Shown here: in pieces, positions 61,701 through 64,000 of the stretch
Position numbering within the stretch: the first letter of the stretch is position 1
How the letters are laid out: every line of letters begins with the position of its first letter
From: Symsagittifera roscoffensis
Lineage: Eukaryota > Xenacoelomorpha > Acoela > Convolutidae
Direction: 5' to 3'
Length of the DNA: 64,000 nucleotides
Assembly (NCBI RefSeq): GCF_963678635.1
Contig: NC_087070.1
Coordinates: 682,001 to 746,000 of the forward strand
The notes under the pieces: model-generated
The model's input: the letters and a program-made list of their open reading frames with translations, nothing else
Told to the model about the DNA's origin: nothing
Database searches by the model: none
Translations under genes and position numbers: made by a program

Positions 61701-62310
61701 CAGAATCACCACTCAGCATACTGCAGCCAGTACTACGTTTAGCCTCTGGACAAAACACAGTGTTCACATTGCCCACCAAAACAGTGAAAGGTTGCCACAT
61801 ATGCCGCAAATCCAACCAGCTTCATCAACCTAAATTGCACGACAATCAACAACAACAGCGCCGCAGTTCAACACCAGCGAGAAACCAAATCATTCAAACC
61901 AGTCAATGCTTGTTAGTACCAGTGACCCTACAGCATCACCACAATTACATCGACGTGTACGCTTTTCTTGATAGTGGAAGTACGAATAGCTACGTATCAC
62001 AGAAACGTCACATTTTTTGCTACTGCAAGAATTGAAACACAGGAGCCCGATTCACACTGTAGGATTCTTGGACTCGCGTATTATGGACGCCATGACAGTG
62101 GGTCACACAATTCACCCATTCGTAAATACTTCGACAACATTTATCTTCGAAACGTTATTGTAAAATAGGACATTAACGTCAGCGCAGCAGAAAACGACAA
62201 GTTCCAGAGCACCTCTAGGAAACACGACCACTTGGACCACATCGCGTATCCCACGTTCAGCGACAACTCAATATGCATCATACTATTAACAAAAAGCATC
62301 GAAACAATTA
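58777..62310 (+). repeat. Nested tandem duplication of a BEL/Pao-like segment
   Basis: Unit R (about 559 bp) occurs at 58777-59336, 60037-60496 (partial), 60497-61055 and 61056-61615. Unit P (about 690 bp) occurs at 59337-60030 and 61616-62305. Copies are nearly identical. The order R-P-R'-R-R-P implies a 2280-bp R-P duplication followed by R triplication. Confidence 0.85.
59480..60000 (+). pseudogene. BEL/Pao-like zinc knuckle and protease fragment, copy 1
   Basis: The plus strand reads GCHICRKSNQFHQPKLH, a Pao-type knuckle (C-x2-C, H...LH), then LLVPVTLQHHHNYIDVYAFL and DSGSTNSYVSQ, a retroelement aspartic-protease triad. The frame breaks after about 90 codons. Confidence 0.65.
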
Positions 62311-62460
62311 ACCCCAAACGACAAACAACAGATCAACTAACTTTCCACACGCAGAGAAGTCAACTGTAGGCTGGACAATCGTAGGAACGAACGAGATAGA
62401 CAACAAAAAACAGAAAACAGTTTCTGCATATCAAGTGACAGCAAAAACTTGAATCACCCA
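61760..62460 (+). pseudogene. BEL/Pao-like zinc knuckle and protease fragment, copy 2
   Basis: Same as 59480-60000 (offset 2280) but extends further, reaching a VGWTIVGTNEIDN-like G-W-x-x-x-G motif that in Pao elements follows the protease. This copy therefore holds the original right-hand junction. Confidence 0.6.
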
Positions 62461-64000
62461 ATAACAGTCGATTGACAGCAGATATTAGCAGCACCAATTA
62501 AAGTTTGGAACGGACCAGCCAATTGATCTTCAATCTTTAGCACGACATACAGAACACACTTGATTTTTAATGGACTTGAAATCATCAACAGGATTAAAAG
62601 ACGACACCAACACAACAAACACACAGCAGACAGTTTTTCGAAAGCAACAGACCGCAACACCGACGTTTTTCAGTGACTATTCAAGGAACGAAACATCAAA
62701 AAAATCTCGATACAAACGAATCGCAAAATTATCTGTCAAAATTGTTACGAGGATGAGGAAAATGACATGCCAGGTACTATAACTGAAAAAGGATCAGTGG
62801 AGCTAATCACGACTATCAACTGACATAAAAAATTCGAAACAAGGAAAAACAGGAAGTCAAGGCGCTCATCTTCATTTCGACCACAGATGCGAAATCATAC
62901 CGAACAGCAATCTTCCCAGCACGGTCGACGCCCTGCGTCATCTCAAAAGAAAAAACAAAATTTCCAGTCAAACATTGGACGACTTAGTGGCATCCCAAAA
63001 CAATACGATCACTATTCATGAAACGTCTCAACGAACAAACGCCAGCAATAATCATTGCCAGCAGAAGAAAACGACAAAATTTTTAGTATACGAAATCCAC
63101 TTACAACAGCAACAGGTCTCAGCACCAACGGGCTTCAAATAACTTCAACGCCCGCATCTGATCTTGGTCGAAATAAAAATTTTAAGCCCAACAGAAGAAA
63201 AGAACAGCTGTCAAACCACAGAATACAACGGAGTTGGAAGCCCTTTTGAGGCAACTCATTGACTAATTTTGGATTCAAAAAGAAATTAAAATTACAGAAT
63301 CAAGCAAAGCAACGCATTTGGAAATGCCGCAGGAAACGAAAGACTACAGGAAACAACTATTACTGGATACAAAGAGTACAGGAGACAAAGTTTGCAGGAG
63401 ACAATGACAGGAGACAATGAATTAAACCAGAAGTTAGCAGCCACGCCCGACAATACTCAAGGAACTTGCTCCACAAATCGCTATTTGCCCGGAGATTCAA
63501 GAAATCAAGTTTCAGCGCAACAACTAACAGCAGCAGCGTCTCATTAAACAACAACAACAACCATTAGCGAAGTCAGCAGACAAAATAGCATAAATCATCA
63601 ACCAGCATCAACCAGAAGAAACCAAAGCAAAATCGCCACAGCCGACAGTCATCATTTTGACCGACAAATTACTAGGACAGCCAGAGCCGACATCAGCAGA
63701 GCCAATTTTAGGATTCATCAGTGTCTAGTTTTTATGTTTAGAAACTATCACAAACCCCTTTTTACTCAATTCGTTTTGCAATTACAAAAAAGTCCGAGTG
63801 AAAATTGCCAATTGCAATATATGGAACCAAGCTGTTTACATGGAAAATCAAAAAACTCTCCTAAATAGTTGGAAACAGATGAGCTCAGAAATGAAATGTA
63901 ACAAAGAAGTCAACTTTGAAATAACTATCTCGTGCAACCAAACAATTGAAATCACTAATTTTCTAGAAAGGGTGAAAGTCTCAAATAGTTTTTTTTATAA
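62310..64000 (+). other. A/C-rich retroelement-derived stretch
   Basis: Strong plus-strand A and C bias (CAACA-rich, few T) continues from the Pao-like region to about 63710 and then stops. No domain is readable. The bias suggests the internal region of the same retroelement. Confidence 0.35.

Noticed and set aside
58777-62310. CRISPR-like array
   Set aside because: Repeat units are hundreds of bases long, contain retroelement coding remnants and are directly tandem; there are no short repeats with unique spacers, and the genome is eukaryotic.

Overview
The window is animal nuclear DNA. It is AT-rich, with spliced genes (GT-AG introns with pyrimidine-rich acceptors) and dense transposon debris. 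The host gene is an Eph-family receptor tyrosine kinase on the minus strand, a family of animals and their closest unicellular relatives. I cannot place the species further; the divergent receptor and the kinds of transposon suggest an invertebrate.

Layout. (1) 1-34483, minus strand: nine consecutive exons of the Eph receptor, from signal peptide through ephrin-binding domain, Cys-rich region, two fibronectin III domains, transmembrane segment and juxtamembrane region. The kinase domain lies beyond the left edge. All eight introns keep compatible phases. (2) 17726-31316, minus strand, inside Eph intron 2: a nearly pristine 13.6-kb Ty3/gypsy-type endogenous-retrovirus-like element. Its 610-bp LTRs differ by one base in my reading, and it is flanked by a 4-bp duplication CTAG. 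(3) 34484-45320: intergenic DNA with tRNA-derived SINE-like pieces, a 927-bp inverted-repeat DNA element, a 147-bp foldback, and a decayed LINE with PHD finger, reverse transcriptase and nuclease-like C-terminus. (4) 45320-54000: relics of another Ty3/gypsy element fused to LINE fragments, with a block repeated 7289 bp apart. (5) 54000-58400: a relic with an SGNH-hydrolase-like segment. (6) 58777-62310: nested duplications of a BEL/Pao-like Gag/protease region.

The most interesting object is the element in (2). Gag is followed by a canonical UUUAAAC -1 frameshift site into protease, an unexpected OARD1/TARG1-like macro domain (ADP-ribose hydrolase fold, both catalytic residues present), reverse transcriptase and RNase H. 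Integrase lies in a separate overlapping frame that has no early Met codon. Downstream are an envelope-like glycoprotein and a further ORF that reads in frame with the first 28 env codons through a consensus splice donor/acceptor pair, as in complex retroviruses whose transactivator shares the env start. That ORF has an acidic/hydrophobic N-terminus and a C-terminal coiled coil. U3 carries four copies of an 18-bp motif just upstream of TATAAATA, a plausible target for it. Between integrase and env, on the opposite strand, lies a two-exon gene with its own intron, TATA-like box and AATAAA. An intron can persist in a retroelement only if it is antisense to the genomic RNA, so this arrangement is coherent. 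Taken together, this looks like a recently active, complex endogenous retrovirus-like element carrying a possible ADP-ribosylation counter-defence, a candidate transactivator and an antisense cargo gene.

All of this was read by eye. No alignment, structure prediction or database search was run.
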